DNA from: Hydrogenophaga sp.
GTDB lineage: Bacteria > Pseudomonadota > Gammaproteobacteria > Burkholderiales > Burkholderiaceae_C
DNA: 64,000 nt
NCBI RefSeq assembly: GCF_014773545.1
Contig: NZ_SDDV01000004.1
Coordinates: 159,862 to 223,861, forward strand
Reading direction: 5' to 3'
The notes beneath the pieces are model-generated. The model saw only the letters and a program-made list of their open reading frames with translations. It did not search any database and was not told where the DNA came from. The translations under genes and the position numbers were made by a program. Positions 33,262-41,741 of the stretch are shown in pieces; positions within the stretch are counted from its first letter, which is position 1, and the number at the start of each line of letters is the position of its first letter.

Positions 33262-34497
33262 ATGTCCGGCGTCACCGATCTTGACGCGACCCGCATGACG
33301 GCGGCCGAGCGGCGCGCCAGCGGGGCGCTGGCGTCGATTTTTGCGCTGCGCATGCTCGGCCTGTTTCTGGTGTTGCCGGTGTTTGCGCTGGAGGCGTCGC
33401 GCCTGCCTGGCGGGGACGACGCGGCCCGGGTCGGTCTGGCCATGGGCTTGTACGGCCTGACGCAGGCCCTGCTGCAAATTCCGTTTGGCCTGGCGGCCGA
33501 CCGTTTGGGCCGCAAGCCCGTGATCATCGCCGGCTTGCTGCTGTTCGCGCTGGGCAGCGCGCTGGCGGCCTGGGCGCCAGACCTGACTTGGCTGACCATT
33601 GGCCGCGCCCTGCAAGGCGCGGGCGCGATTTCGGCCGCCGTCACCGCTTTTTTGGCCGACGTCACGCGCGACGGTGTGCGCACCAAGGCGATGGCGGTGG
33701 TGGGGGCCAGCATCGCGCTCATGTTTGCGCTCTCGCTGGCGCTGGCGCCACCGCTGGCGGCCTGGATCGGTTTGTCGGGCATTTTCGTCCTCACTTGCGC
33801 GCTGGCCTTGCTCGGCATCGCAGTCGTGATCTGGGTTGCACCGCCCGAGCCACCCAGGCCCCAGCCCCGCGCCCAGCGGCGCGATAGCGGCATGCGTGAG
33901 GTGCTGCGCCACGCTGGCTTGCTGCGCCTGAACCTGGGCGTGTTCGTTTTGCACGCGGTGCAACTGGCGATGTGGATGGCGGTGCCAGCGCTGCTGCTGC
34001 AGGCCGGGCTGGCCCAGATCGATCACTGGCTGGTCTATCTGCCGGCCGTGCTGGCCTCGCTGCTGGTGATGGGCGGCGTGCTGTTCCCGATGGAGCGGCG
34101 CGGCCACCTGCGCGCCGTATTTCTGGCCGCCATTGGCCTGATTTTGCTGGTCCAGCTCGCTCTGTGGTGGCTGGTCGCGCCCGGTGGCGCGCTGCCCGGT
34201 CTGTGGAGCCTGGGTTTGCTGCTGTTCGTTTTTTTCATCGGATTTAATACGCTCGAAGCCAGCCAGCCCAGCCTGGTGTCCAAGCTGGCGCCGACGCACG
34301 CGCGCGGAGCGGCGCTTGGGGTCTACAACACCTTGCAGTCGATCGGATTTTTTCTGGGCGGCGCACTCGGTGGCTGGCTGGTGCAGGCGCACGGCCCCGG
34401 CGGTCTGTTTGCCGTTTGCGCAGCGGCCATGCTGGTCTGGCTGCTACTGGCCTGGCCGATGCAGGTGCCAGCGAGCAAGCGCAGCGGGCGCGCTTGA
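33262..34497 (+). CDS. MFS transporter (YajR-like)
   Basis: A 411-aa 12-helix transporter. MFS motif A is seen in the first half as [18 protein letters not shown], and the helix 4-5 region reads [22 protein letters not shown], which is motif B/C-like. The second half includes [20 protein letters not shown]. The pattern fits the MFS protein that usually lies between uvrA and ssb in Burkholderiales. Here neither neighbour is present: pyrC follows 38 bp downstream, and an 18-bp palindrome rather than a LexA box lies upstream. Substrate unknown; drug or small-molecule efflux is the common annotation. Confidence 0.88.
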   Translation: MSGVTDLDATRMTAAERRASGALASIFALRMLGLFLVLPVFALEASRLPGGDDAARVGLAMGLYGLTQALLQIPFGLAADRLGRKPVIIAGLLLFALGSALAAWAPDLTWLTIGRALQGAGAISAAVTAFLADVTRDGVRTKAMAVVGASIALMFALSLALAPPLAAWIGLSGIFVLTCALALLGIAVVIWVAPPEPPRPQPRAQRRDSGMREVLRHAGLLRLNLGVFVLHAVQLAMWMAVPALLLQAGLAQIDHWLVYLPAVLASLLVMGGVLFPMERRGHLRAVFLAAIGLILLVQLALWWLVAPGGALPGLWSLGLLLFVFFIGFNTLEASQPSLVSKLAPTHARGAALGVYNTLQSIGFFLGGALGGWLVQAHGPGGLFAVCAAAMLVWLLLAWPMQVPASKRSGRA

Positions 34498-34535
34498 GCG
34501 CTGCTGCGGGCTGGTGTTTTTGCGACAATCTGAGC

Positions 34536-35585
34536 ATGAACACCACGCCCGCCCCCGACACCCTGACCATCACCCGACCAGATGACTGGCATTTGCACGT
34601 GCGCGACGGCGCGGCGCTGCAAACCGTGGTGCCCCACACGGCGGCCCAGTTCGCACGCGCCATCATCATGCCCAACCTGCGCCCGCCGGTGACCACCGCG
34701 GCGCAGGCCAGCGCCTATCGCGAACGCATCCGCGCCGCTGTCCCCGCCGGTCTGAGTTTTGAGCCGCTGATGACGCTGTACCTGACCGATCTGCTGGCGC
34801 CGCAGGAGATCGAGCGTGCCCGCGACGCCGGCGTGGTCGCCGTCAAACTCTACCCGGCCGGTGCCACCACCAACAGCGACGCCGGCGTGACCGACCTGCG
34901 CAAGACCTACAAAACGCTGGAAGCGATGCAGCGCGCCGGCCTGCTGCTGCTGATGCACGGCGAAGTCACCAGCGCCGACATCGACCTGTTTGACCGTGAG
35001 GCGGTGTTCATCGAGCGCCACCTGATCCCCTTGCGGCGCGACTTCCCCGAACTCAAGATGGTGCTGGAACACATCACTACCCGAGAGGCGGTGCAGTACG
35101 TCGGATCGGCTGACGCCTACCTGGGCGCCACCATCACCGCGCACCACCTGCTGTACAACCGCAACGCCATCTTCAGCGGCGGCATTCGACCGCATTACTA
35201 CTGCCTGCCGGTGCTCAAACGAGAGGCGCACCGCCAAGCGCTGGTCAACGCCGCCACCAGCGGCTCAAGCAAGTACTTTCTGGGCACCGACAGCGCGCCG
35301 CACCCGGCGCACCTCAAGGAGCACGCCAGTGGCTGCGCCGGTTGCTACACCGCGCACGCCGCCATTGAGATGTACGCCGAGGTGTTCGACCACGCCGGCG
35401 CGCTCGACAAGCTGCAGGGGTTTGCCAGTTTCCACGGCGCCGATTTCTACCGCCTGCCGCGCAACCGTGACACCATCACGCTGCGGCGCGAGTCCTGGAC
35501 GCCACCGTCAAGCTTTGCACTCGGTGAAGCCGAACTCAAGCCGCTGCGCGCGGGCGAGGTGCTGCCCTGGCGCCTGCTGAGTTGA
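34536..35585 (+). CDS. pyrC: Dihydroorotase
   Basis: A 349-aa zinc amidohydrolase that closes carbamoyl aspartate to dihydroorotate in pyrimidine synthesis. Type II PyrC motifs are intact: [11 protein letters not shown] (HxH), [19 protein letters not shown] with the carboxylated Lys, [18 protein letters not shown] and [15 protein letters not shown] with the catalytic Asp. Start ATG 34536 yields the usual length. A strong bidirectional terminator lies at 35731-35756, after a short RND-pump remnant. Confidence 0.95.
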   Translation: MNTTPAPDTLTITRPDDWHLHVRDGAALQTVVPHTAAQFARAIIMPNLRPPVTTAAQASAYRERIRAAVPAGLSFEPLMTLYLTDLLAPQEIERARDAGVVAVKLYPAGATTNSDAGVTDLRKTYKTLEAMQRAGLLLLMHGEVTSADIDLFDREAVFIERHLIPLRRDFPELKMVLEHITTREAVQYVGSADAYLGATITAHHLLYNRNAIFSGGIRPHYYCLPVLKREAHRQALVNAATSGSSKYFLGTDSAPHPAHLKEHASGCAGCYTAHAAIEMYAEVFDHAGALDKLQGFASFHGADFYRLPRNRDTITLRRESWTPPSSFALGEAELKPLRAGEVLPWRLLS

Positions 35586-35594
35586 GGCGGCGGC

Positions 35595-35732
35595 ATGAGC
35601 CTGAGCACGCTGCTGACCCTCTTTGTGATGCCCACCATGTACATGCTGCTGGCGCGGGATCGGCACGGCTCGCGGGTGCTGTTGGCAAAGACGCCGGTTC
35701 AGGCGGCGGGCGACGTGCTGGTGGCGAAGTAA
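35595..35732 (+). pseudogene. Remnant of the C-terminus of an RND efflux permease
   Basis: A 45-codon frame just downstream of pyrC encodes LSTLLTLFVMPTMYMLLARD and a short polar tail. TLFVMPTMYMLLARD closely resembles the end of the last transmembrane helix of AcrB/HAE1-type RND pumps (consensus-like TLFVVPALYLLL). All the rest of the roughly 1000-residue protein is missing, and no membrane-fusion or outer-membrane partner is near. I read it as the 3' scrap of a deleted pump gene; expression as a micro-protein cannot be excluded, since it keeps an ATG, a stop and the terminator. Confidence 0.6.
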
Positions 35733-35756
35733 AAAAAGGCCGCAGGGCCTTTTTTT
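35731..35756. terminator. Bidirectional Rho-independent terminator
   Basis: AAAAAAAGGCC (35731-35741), a 4-base loop and GGCCTTTTTTT (35746-35756) form an 11-bp stem with A and T tracts. It ends pyrC transcription on plus and, in reverse, the SDR-lptC-kds transcript on minus, since those genes converge here. Confidence 0.88.
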
Positions 35757-35785
35757 CACTTCATTTGTTCTGAGTCATTGAAAAT

Positions 35786-36613
35786 TCAAGGCCCGGCGCC
35801 GGCGGGCGGTTTGCGCTGGCGCGGCTTGCGCGGGTGGGAGGCCAACAAGCGGTCGAACCACGGGTTGGGCAGCAGGCGCAGCAGCTTGGCTGTCAGGCCC
35901 ATGGGCCAGGGGATGACGCGGTAGCTGGTCTGGGCCGCAATGGCTTTGAAGGCGCGGCTGGCAAAAGCGTCGGCCGACAGCAAAAACGGCATGGGGAAGG
36001 GGTTGTCGCGCGTCATCGGCGTGTCGACAAAGCCGGGCAGCAGCGTGACCACCGCCACGCCGCTGCCGCGCAACTCGCCGCGCAGGCTTTCGCAGTAGGC
36101 CACCACGGCGGCCTTGCTGGCGCAGTAGGCGCCGTGGCCGGGCGTGCCGCGAATGGCGGCGATGCTGGCGATGCCGACCAGGGTGCCGCTGCCGCGCACG
36201 CACATGGGCTTGATGAACGGCGCAAAGCTGGCCGCCAGGCCTACGTTGTTGGTGGCAAAGGTGCGCGCCAGCACCTCCAGATCGTCCCACTCGGCGCTGT
36301 CCATGCCGATGCTGATGCCGGCGCAGGCGATCACCACCTCGGGCAGGCCCTGGGTTTGCAAACACGCCTGTGCCGCAGCGATGACGCTGCTGCAATCGGT
36401 CACGTCGGCGCCGTAGAGGTGAAAGCGGCTGGCCGGCAGGCCAAGCACGTCGGCCCAGGCTTGCATCGGGGCGGTGCGCCGGGCCAGCAGCGCCAGCCGG
36501 TAGCCCGCCTGGGCGTAGCGCGTCGCCAGCGCCTGACCGATGCCGCTGGAGGCGCCGGTGATCAAGACCAGCGGCGCGCGGTGCGAGGGCGGCTCAGACG
36601 GCATGGACGGCAT
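35786..36613 (-). CDS. SDR family NAD(P)-dependent oxidoreductase
   Basis: A 275-aa classical short-chain dehydrogenase. The cofactor motif TGASSGIGQALA is near residue 20, the structural ACAGIS (NNAG equivalent) near 95, and the catalytic tetrad is represented by NNVGLAASF, GIASIAAIRG and the Tyr/Lys pair in YCASKAAV. The C-terminus is basic (HPRKPRQRKPP). Substrate unknown. Its start lies 11 bp after the lptC stop, where relatives have lptA and lptB, so it has probably been joined to this operon by rearrangement. ATG at 36604 is an alternative start. Confidence 0.9.
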   Translation of the reverse strand: MPSMPSEPPSHRAPLVLITGASSGIGQALATRYAQAGYRLALLARRTAPMQAWADVLGLPASRFHLYGADVTDCSSVIAAAQACLQTQGLPEVVIACAGISIGMDSAEWDDLEVLARTFATNNVGLAASFAPFIKPMCVRGSGTLVGIASIAAIRGTPGHGAYCASKAAVVAYCESLRGELRGSGVAVVTLLPGFVDTPMTRDNPFPMPFLLSADAFASRAFKAIAAQTSYRVIPWPMGLTAKLLRLLPNPWFDRLLASHPRKPRQRKPPAGAGP

Positions 36614-36624
36614 GGCGGCAGCCT

Positions 36625-37266
36625 TCAGGGCGGCTGCAGTTCGGCGCGCACGCGCCCCTTGAGCAGCACCAAACCCGTATCGCCCTGATAGTCCAGCGTG
36701 TCGGCGCTGAGCCAGTCCTTGCCGCGCAACAGCGAGACTGGATGAGCGGAGACCAGGCGCGGCGGCTCGGTATAGACGCGCAGTTGTTCGCCGCGCAGTT
36801 CCAGCCGTGGCAGCGCCAGGCCGCTTGCATCGTGGCCGCCTTCGCGCAGCAGTTGCACCTTACCCTGCAGCAGGAATTCGGTCTGCGTCCGGTTGCTGAC
36901 GATGCGCTCGGCGCTGGCGCTGGTGAGTGCGCCGTCCAGACCTAGGGAGCGCAGTCGCCCTTGCTCGATGTCGATCCGATCGGTGCCAGGGTGGTGTCGC
37001 GCCTGGGCGCCAAAAAGCGCGCTCCTGAGTTGACCGTCGGGGTCGAATTGCTGGATGGAAAACTGGTGCATGAAGTAGTCCGGCTGCAGCGAGGGTGCCC
37101 GCTCGGCCTGCGGCACGCCGGGCTCGGGCGCGCGGCTGAGCAGGCCGTACGAACCCAGCGCCAGCAGGCCCATGAGCAGCACCGGAAGGTAGATCGTGAG
37201 CCGGTCGATCAGCTTGGACAGCGGCCAGCGCGCCAGCGCAGCCGACAGTGCGAACGGGCGGTTCAC
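36625..37266 (-). CDS. lptC: LPS export ABC transporter periplasmic protein LptC
   Basis: A 213-aa bitopic inner-membrane protein that passes lipopolysaccharide from LptB2FG to LptA. One N-terminal helix (LPVLLMGLLALGSYGLL, about residues 24-40) is followed by the LptC beta-jellyroll: PDYFMHQFSIQQFDPDGQL, LLQGKVQLLREGG, LRVYTEPPRLVSAHPV and DTLDYQGDTGLVLLKGRV. The GTG start at 37266 overlaps the kdsC stop (GTGA). LptC is normally followed by lptA-lptB; here an SDR gene takes their place, and those essential genes must be elsewhere. Confidence 0.9.
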   Translation of the reverse strand: MNRPFALSAALARWPLSKLIDRLTIYLPVLLMGLLALGSYGLLSRAPEPGVPQAERAPSLQPDYFMHQFSIQQFDPDGQLRSALFGAQARHHPGTDRIDIEQGRLRSLGLDGALTSASAERIVSNRTQTEFLLQGKVQLLREGGHDASGLALPRLELRGEQLRVYTEPPRLVSAHPVSLLRGKDWLSADTLDYQGDTGLVLLKGRVRAELQPP

Positions 37267-37847
37267 CGGGCAGCGGCCTCGAGTTCGCGCGCGTAGCAGC
37301 CGCTGGCCACCAGCAGCAGGTCGCACAATTCGCGCGCTGCGCCGGCCCCTGGCTGGCGTTGTGTCACAAAGTGCGCCAGACGCAGCACTTCGCTGTGGGC
37401 CTGGACGGGTGCGCAGGCCAGGTGAGCGCGGCGCAGCAGCGGCAGATCGGGCCAGTCGTCACCCATAGCGGCGGCGGCCGACCAGCCCAGTCCGAGCCGG
37501 TCAAGAATGGCCTGCGCCGCCGGATACTTGTCTTCGGTGCCCAACTGAAGGTGTTGCACGCCCAGCGCGTGCAAGCGGGTGCGCAAGGCCGGCGAGTCGC
37601 GCCCGCTGACCACTGCCGGCGTGATGCCGGCGCGCTGCAGCAGCTTGATGCCGTGACCGTCCAGGCTGTGAAAGCGCTTGATCGACTCGCCGGCTTCGCT
37701 GAAGTACAGGCCGCCGTCGGTCAGTACACCGTCGACGTCGAAGAAAACCAGCCGCACCGGCTGCGCGCGCAGCAGCAGCTCGGGAGCAAAAGTCAGCGTC
37801 GGGCGCAGCACGGGCAACGGGGTCGGGGCGTCGTTCGGAAAAGTCAT
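37263..37847 (-). CDS. kdsC: 3-deoxy-D-manno-octulosonate 8-phosphate phosphatase
   Basis: A 194-aa HAD-superfamily phosphatase that releases Kdo from Kdo-8-P. The nucleophile motif FFDVDGVLTDGGLYF is near residue 35, followed by GESIKRFHSLDGHGIKLLQR, VVSGRDSPALRTRL (motif II Ser) and the motif IV acid pair in AMGDDWPDLPLL. Its ATG overlaps the kdsD stop (ATGA 37844-37847) and its stop overlaps lptC, so kdsD-kdsC-lptC are translationally coupled. Confidence 0.94.
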   Translation of the reverse strand: MTFPNDAPTPLPVLRPTLTFAPELLLRAQPVRLVFFDVDGVLTDGGLYFSEAGESIKRFHSLDGHGIKLLQRAGITPAVVSGRDSPALRTRLHALGVQHLQLGTEDKYPAAQAILDRLGLGWSAAAAMGDDWPDLPLLRRAHLACAPVQAHSEVLRLAHFVTQRQPGAGAARELCDLLLVASGCYARELEAAAR

Positions 37848-38839
37848 ATGACTTTGGCTCGCATCAGGTCGTTGCTATTGAGCGCGCCGCACAGACGCGC
37901 TTGATCGTCGAGCACCAGCAAACTGGTGATGCGGTGCGTTTCCATCAGTTCAGCGGCCTGCACCGCCAAGGCGTCGGCGCGCACGGTGTGCGGTCTGGCG
38001 TGCATCACCTGTTGCGCGCGCAGCGCACGCAGATCGACGCTGCTGCCCGATTTCTCTATCAGGCGGCGCAGGTCGCCGTCGGTGAAAATGCCTAGCAGTT
38101 GTTCGTTTTCCACCACGGCGCACATGCCCAGGCCTTTGGTGCTGATCTCGCGCATCAGCGCCATCAGGTCGGCATCGGGCGCGACGCGCGGCACCTCGGG
38201 CAAGGCGCGCATGACGTCGCTGACGTGCGTCAGCAGCCGGCGCCCGAGCGCGCCGCCGGGGTGTGAGCGGGCAAAGTCAAGCGCCTTGAAGCCGCGCGCG
38301 TCCAGCAGCGCCACCGCCAGCGCGTCGCCCAGCGCGAGCTGCGCAGTGGTGCTGGCAGTAGGCGCCAGGTTGTGCGGGCAGGCTTCTTTTTGCACCGCCG
38401 CATTCAGCACCACGTTGGCGTGGCGCCCCAGGGTCGAGTCGGGCTGCCCGGTCAGCGCCAGCAGCGGCACACCCATGCGTTTAATCAGCGGCAAGAGGGC
38501 GCTGAGCTCGTCGCTTTCGCCGCTGTTGCTGATGCCCAGCACCAGGTCGGCGGCGGTGATCATGCCCAGGTCGCCGTGGCTGGCTTCGGCCGGATGCACG
38601 AACAGCGCCGGCGTTCCGGTCGAGGCCAGCGTGGCAGCCACCTTGCGCCCGATGTGGCCACTCTTGCCCATGCCCATCACCACCACCCGGCCGCGGCATT
38701 GCAGCACCAGCTCGACCGCGCGCACAAACGCCGCATCGACGCGTTCAGCGAGGGCGGCCACCGCCTGCGCTTCGATCTCCAGCGTTTCGCGCGCCAGCGC
38801 CAGCGCGCGCGCCGGGTCAAAACGGGGAGGCAAATTCAT
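37844..38839 (-). CDS. kdsD: Arabinose 5-phosphate isomerase KdsD/KpsF
   Basis: A 331-aa enzyme that makes arabinose 5-phosphate from ribulose 5-phosphate for Kdo synthesis. The SIS domain (residues about 35-170) shows VVVMGMGKSGHIGRKVAATL, PAEASHGDLGMI and SNSGESDEL. Two CBS domains follow (ISTKGLGMCAVVENEQLLGI and HRITSLLVLDDQARLCGAL). Start MNLPPRFDPARAL is chosen; a start ten codons upstream (38869) is also in frame. It is the first gene of the kdsD-kdsC-lptC unit and is divergent from apt. Confidence 0.94.
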   Translation of the reverse strand: MNLPPRFDPARALALARETLEIEAQAVAALAERVDAAFVRAVELVLQCRGRVVVMGMGKSGHIGRKVAATLASTGTPALFVHPAEASHGDLGMITAADLVLGISNSGESDELSALLPLIKRMGVPLLALTGQPDSTLGRHANVVLNAAVQKEACPHNLAPTASTTAQLALGDALAVALLDARGFKALDFARSHPGGALGRRLLTHVSDVMRALPEVPRVAPDADLMALMREISTKGLGMCAVVENEQLLGIFTDGDLRRLIEKSGSSVDLRALRAQQVMHARPHTVRADALAVQAAELMETHRITSLLVLDDQARLCGALNSNDLMRAKVI

Positions 38840-38961
38840 GTGCGGATTATCCGGGATTGGCTGGGACAAAGCGGTAGACTGAGCGCTGCGACGCCAGTTC
38901 CCAGCGGCTTGCTGCGGCGGCGCAGCCGCCCCCGTTCACCAGCGCCAACGCCGAACCCGCC

Positions 38962-39507
38962 ATGGACACCTCTGCCTATTTGAAGTCTCACATCCGAACC
39001 GTGCCCGACTGGCCCGCGCCCGGGGTGCTGTTTCGTGACATCACACCGCTGTTGCAAGACCCCAAGGTGTTTCGCGTCCTGATCGACGTCTTTGTCCATC
39101 GCTACATGGATCCGGCCCTGCGGCCCGGCGTGGTGGCCGGGCTGGACGCGCGCGGCTTCATCATCGGCTCGGTGCTGGCGTACGAATTGGGGGTGGGCTT
39201 TGTTCCGATCCGCAAAAAGGGCAAGCTGCCCTTTAGCACGGTACAAGAAACCTACGAGCTCGAGTACGGCAGCGCCACCGTCGAGTTGCACACCGACGCC
39301 GTCAGACCGGGCCAGCGGGTGCTGTTGATCGATGACCTGATCGCCACCGGCGGCACCATGCTGGCCGGACACCGATTGCTCGAGCGGCTGGGGGCGGAGG
39401 TGATCGAAGGCGCGGCGATCGTCGACCTGCCCGAACTCGGCGGCTCGCAGCGCCTGCGCGCCAGCGGCCTCAAGCTGTTCACCCTGATCGATTTCAGCGG
39501 GCGCTGA
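38962..39507 (+). CDS. apt: Adenine phosphoribosyltransferase
   Basis: A 181-aa purine-salvage enzyme that forms AMP from adenine and PRPP. The type I PRTase core is clear: [41 protein letters not shown] and the PRPP loop [14 protein letters not shown] near residues 130-143. Length is normal. It is transcribed alone on plus, diverging from kdsD across a 122-bp gap and converging on the 209-aa hypothetical gene 9 bp away. Confidence 0.95.
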   Translation: MDTSAYLKSHIRTVPDWPAPGVLFRDITPLLQDPKVFRVLIDVFVHRYMDPALRPGVVAGLDARGFIIGSVLAYELGVGFVPIRKKGKLPFSTVQETYELEYGSATVELHTDAVRPGQRVLLIDDLIATGGTMLAGHRLLERLGAEVIEGAAIVDLPELGGSQRLRASGLKLFTLIDFSGR

Positions 39508-39516
39508 GGGCTTCGC

Positions 39517-40146
39517 TCACAGCTTGCCGTACTGGGTTTCGCTCAAGGCGGCGAAGTCGCTGTGCGACTCGGGCACCGGCGCTGCGGGCTCGGCCTGACC
39601 AGGCGCGCGCCGCACCGGTGCGGCAGCGGTTTGCAGTGCGCGGGCAAAGGCATCGATTTCAGCGGCGGACACCGGCTGCATCGGCACAGACTTGGCCGCT
39701 GGTACGGGGCCCCGGGTTTGCGCCGACACCGCCGCGCGCAGTGCCTCGCCGCGCTGCTCAGGCACCGCTTTGCGGCGCCAGTAGACCGAACTGATCGCCA
39801 TGTCGTGGCGCGCTTGCGCGCCCGCCTGGATCCAGCGCTCGATCTGCAGCAGATACTCGTCCGGCATCAAGTCGGCGGAGAGCGCCAGATCGACCAGCAC
39901 CAGAAAACTGTCGCCATTGCCGTCCAGCGTGAGTACCTTGAATTGGTAGCTGGTCGAGAGCACGCCGCCACGAATCATTGATTCGCGCACAACCGAAAAC
40001 AACTGTTCACGGCGCAGAATGCGCCGGCCGCGCCGCGGCGATATCAGCGGCAGCGTGGTCTGGCCCAGCGCGTCGCGCAGCAGCCGCCGGCCGGACTTGC
40101 CCGATGCGCTGTATTTTTTGGCTCTGAGCCAACCGAACAAAGACAT
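39517..40146 (-). CDS. Conserved hypothetical protein, 209 aa
   Basis: A cytoplasmic protein starting MSLFGWLRAKKYSASGK with a basic N-terminus (GRRLLRDALG, SPRRGRRILRREQLF). The middle (SYQFKVLTLDGNGDSFLVLVDL, LMPDEYLLQIERWI, ISSVYWRRK) looks like a small folded domain, and the last 70 residues are Ala/Pro-rich and probably disordered. No signal peptide, transmembrane helix or catalytic motif is seen and I do not recognise a function. Similar proteins next to mnmE occur in Burkholderiales as far as I recall, but this is not certain. Confidence 0.7.
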   Translation of the reverse strand: MSLFGWLRAKKYSASGKSGRRLLRDALGQTTLPLISPRRGRRILRREQLFSVVRESMIRGGVLSTSYQFKVLTLDGNGDSFLVLVDLALSADLMPDEYLLQIERWIQAGAQARHDMAISSVYWRRKAVPEQRGEALRAAVSAQTRGPVPAAKSVPMQPVSAAEIDAFARALQTAAAPVRRAPGQAEPAAPVPESHSDFAALSETQYGKL

Positions 40147-40264
40147 GGCTGCACCTGAGATAGAAACCGAAGCTTGCCGCTGCTGCCGGTCGGGCCAGCG
40201 CGCAGCAGCCCGCATCGGTTTGGGGATTTCCAGGGCAGTGTAGCAATTAGCCCTGGCCGCAGGC

Positions 40265-41680
40265 TTATTTTCCGATGCAGAAGCGCGAAAAAATTTCGCC
40301 CAGCAGATCGTCGGCGCTGAAGGCGCCGGTGATCTGGCCCAGGGCGTGCTGCGCCAGTCGCAGCTCCTCGGCCAGCAGATCGATCTGCTGGCCTTGCGCA
40401 GCCAGCAGATCGTGCGCCTGCGTCAGGTGCGCATCGACCTGGCGCAGCGCTTGCAGGTGGCGCTGGCGTGCCATGAACAGGCCGTCACCGGCGTGCTGCC
40501 AACCCGCCAACTGGAGCAGGCGTTCGCGCAGCGCGGCCAGTCCCTCGCCCTGCTTGGCCGAAATGGCCAGCTCACCGGCCTGCCAGCGCGGCGCCAGGCC
40601 AGCGCGGCTGGCGGCGTCACACTGGTCGAGCTTGTTCCAGACGTGCAGCACGGTCACGCCGCTGGGCAGCGCGGCGGCAATGGCGGCGTCGGCCGCCTGG
40701 TATGCGGGCGACTGCCAGCGGCTCAGGTCGTGCAGAAACAGCAGCGCATCGGCGCGCGCAATCTGTTCCCAGGCGCGCGCAATGCCGATTTGCTCTACCT
40801 CATCGGCTGCTTGATTCTGGCGCAGGCCGGCGGTGTCGATCACGTGCAGCGGCACGCCCTCGATTTGAATGGTTTGCTGCACCAGGTCACGCGTGGTGCC
40901 CGCCACCGGGCTCACGATCGCCAGTTCAGCGCCAGCCAAGGCGTTGAGCAGCGAGCTCTTGCCCGCATTGGGCTGGCCCGCAATCACCACCTTCAGGCCG
41001 TCGCGCAGCAGCGCACCTTGGCGCGCCTGCGCCAGCAACTGCGTCAGCGCAGCACGCAGGCGCAGCAACTGGCCGGCCGCGTCGGCCTGCTGCAAGAAAT
41101 CGATCTCCTCCTCGGGAAAGTCCAGCGTGGCCTCGACTTGCAGACGCAGTTGAATCAGGGCCTCGCGCAGCCCGTCGATGCGCGCAGAGAACACCCCGGT
41201 GAGCGAGCGCGCGGCACTGCGGGCGCCGGCCTCGGTGCTGGCGTCTATCAGGTCGGCCACCGCCTCGGCCTGTGCCAAGTCGAGCTTGTCGTTGAGGAAG
41301 GCGCGCTCGGTGAACTCGCCGGCGCGCGCCGGGCGCAGGGCGGGCAAACACACCGGTGCACCCGACTGCGCCACCTGCAGGCAACGCGCCAGCAGCAACT
41401 GCAACACCACCGGCCCGCCGTGGCCTTGCAGTTCCAGCACGTCTTCCCCGGTGTACGAGTGCGGCTGCGGAAACCACAGCGCCAGCCCGTGGTCTATGGC
41501 CTGGCCAGTCGCGTCCGAAAAAGGCAGGTAAGTCGCCTCGCGCGGCTTTAACGAACGCCCCAGCAAGGCCTGCACAAAAGTCCCCAACCCCTGTCCAGAT
41601 ACCCGCACGATGCCCACCGCCCCGCGACCGGGCGCGGTGGCAAGGGCAACGATGGGGTCAGCGGCGAGCATGTCAAACAC
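40265..41680 (-). CDS. mnmE: tRNA U34 carboxymethylaminomethyl synthase GTPase MnmE
   Basis: A 471-aa GTPase that works with MnmG to modify wobble uridine 34. The N-terminal folate-binding domain begins [20 protein letters not shown]. The helical domain is interrupted by the G domain (residues about 225-395): [17 protein letters not shown] (G1), PVAGTTRD (G2), DTAGLRQ (G3) and NKLDQ (G4). The C-terminal catalytic cysteine is in FCIGK. It is downstream of yidC on minus, as in most proteobacteria around the origin. Confidence 0.96.
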   Translation of the reverse strand: MFDMLAADPIVALATAPGRGAVGIVRVSGQGLGTFVQALLGRSLKPREATYLPFSDATGQAIDHGLALWFPQPHSYTGEDVLELQGHGGPVVLQLLLARCLQVAQSGAPVCLPALRPARAGEFTERAFLNDKLDLAQAEAVADLIDASTEAGARSAARSLTGVFSARIDGLREALIQLRLQVEATLDFPEEEIDFLQQADAAGQLLRLRAALTQLLAQARQGALLRDGLKVVIAGQPNAGKSSLLNALAGAELAIVSPVAGTTRDLVQQTIQIEGVPLHVIDTAGLRQNQAADEVEQIGIARAWEQIARADALLFLHDLSRWQSPAYQAADAAIAAALPSGVTVLHVWNKLDQCDAASRAGLAPRWQAGELAISAKQGEGLAALRERLLQLAGWQHAGDGLFMARQRHLQALRQVDAHLTQAHDLLAAQGQQIDLLAEELRLAQHALGQITGAFSADDLLGEIFSRFCIGK

Positions 41681-41741
41681 CAGCGACTCTCAGGCAAGAA
41701 CGGCAACACAGGCGGCGTCCTGGTCCGCAGACGCAGCGGGC

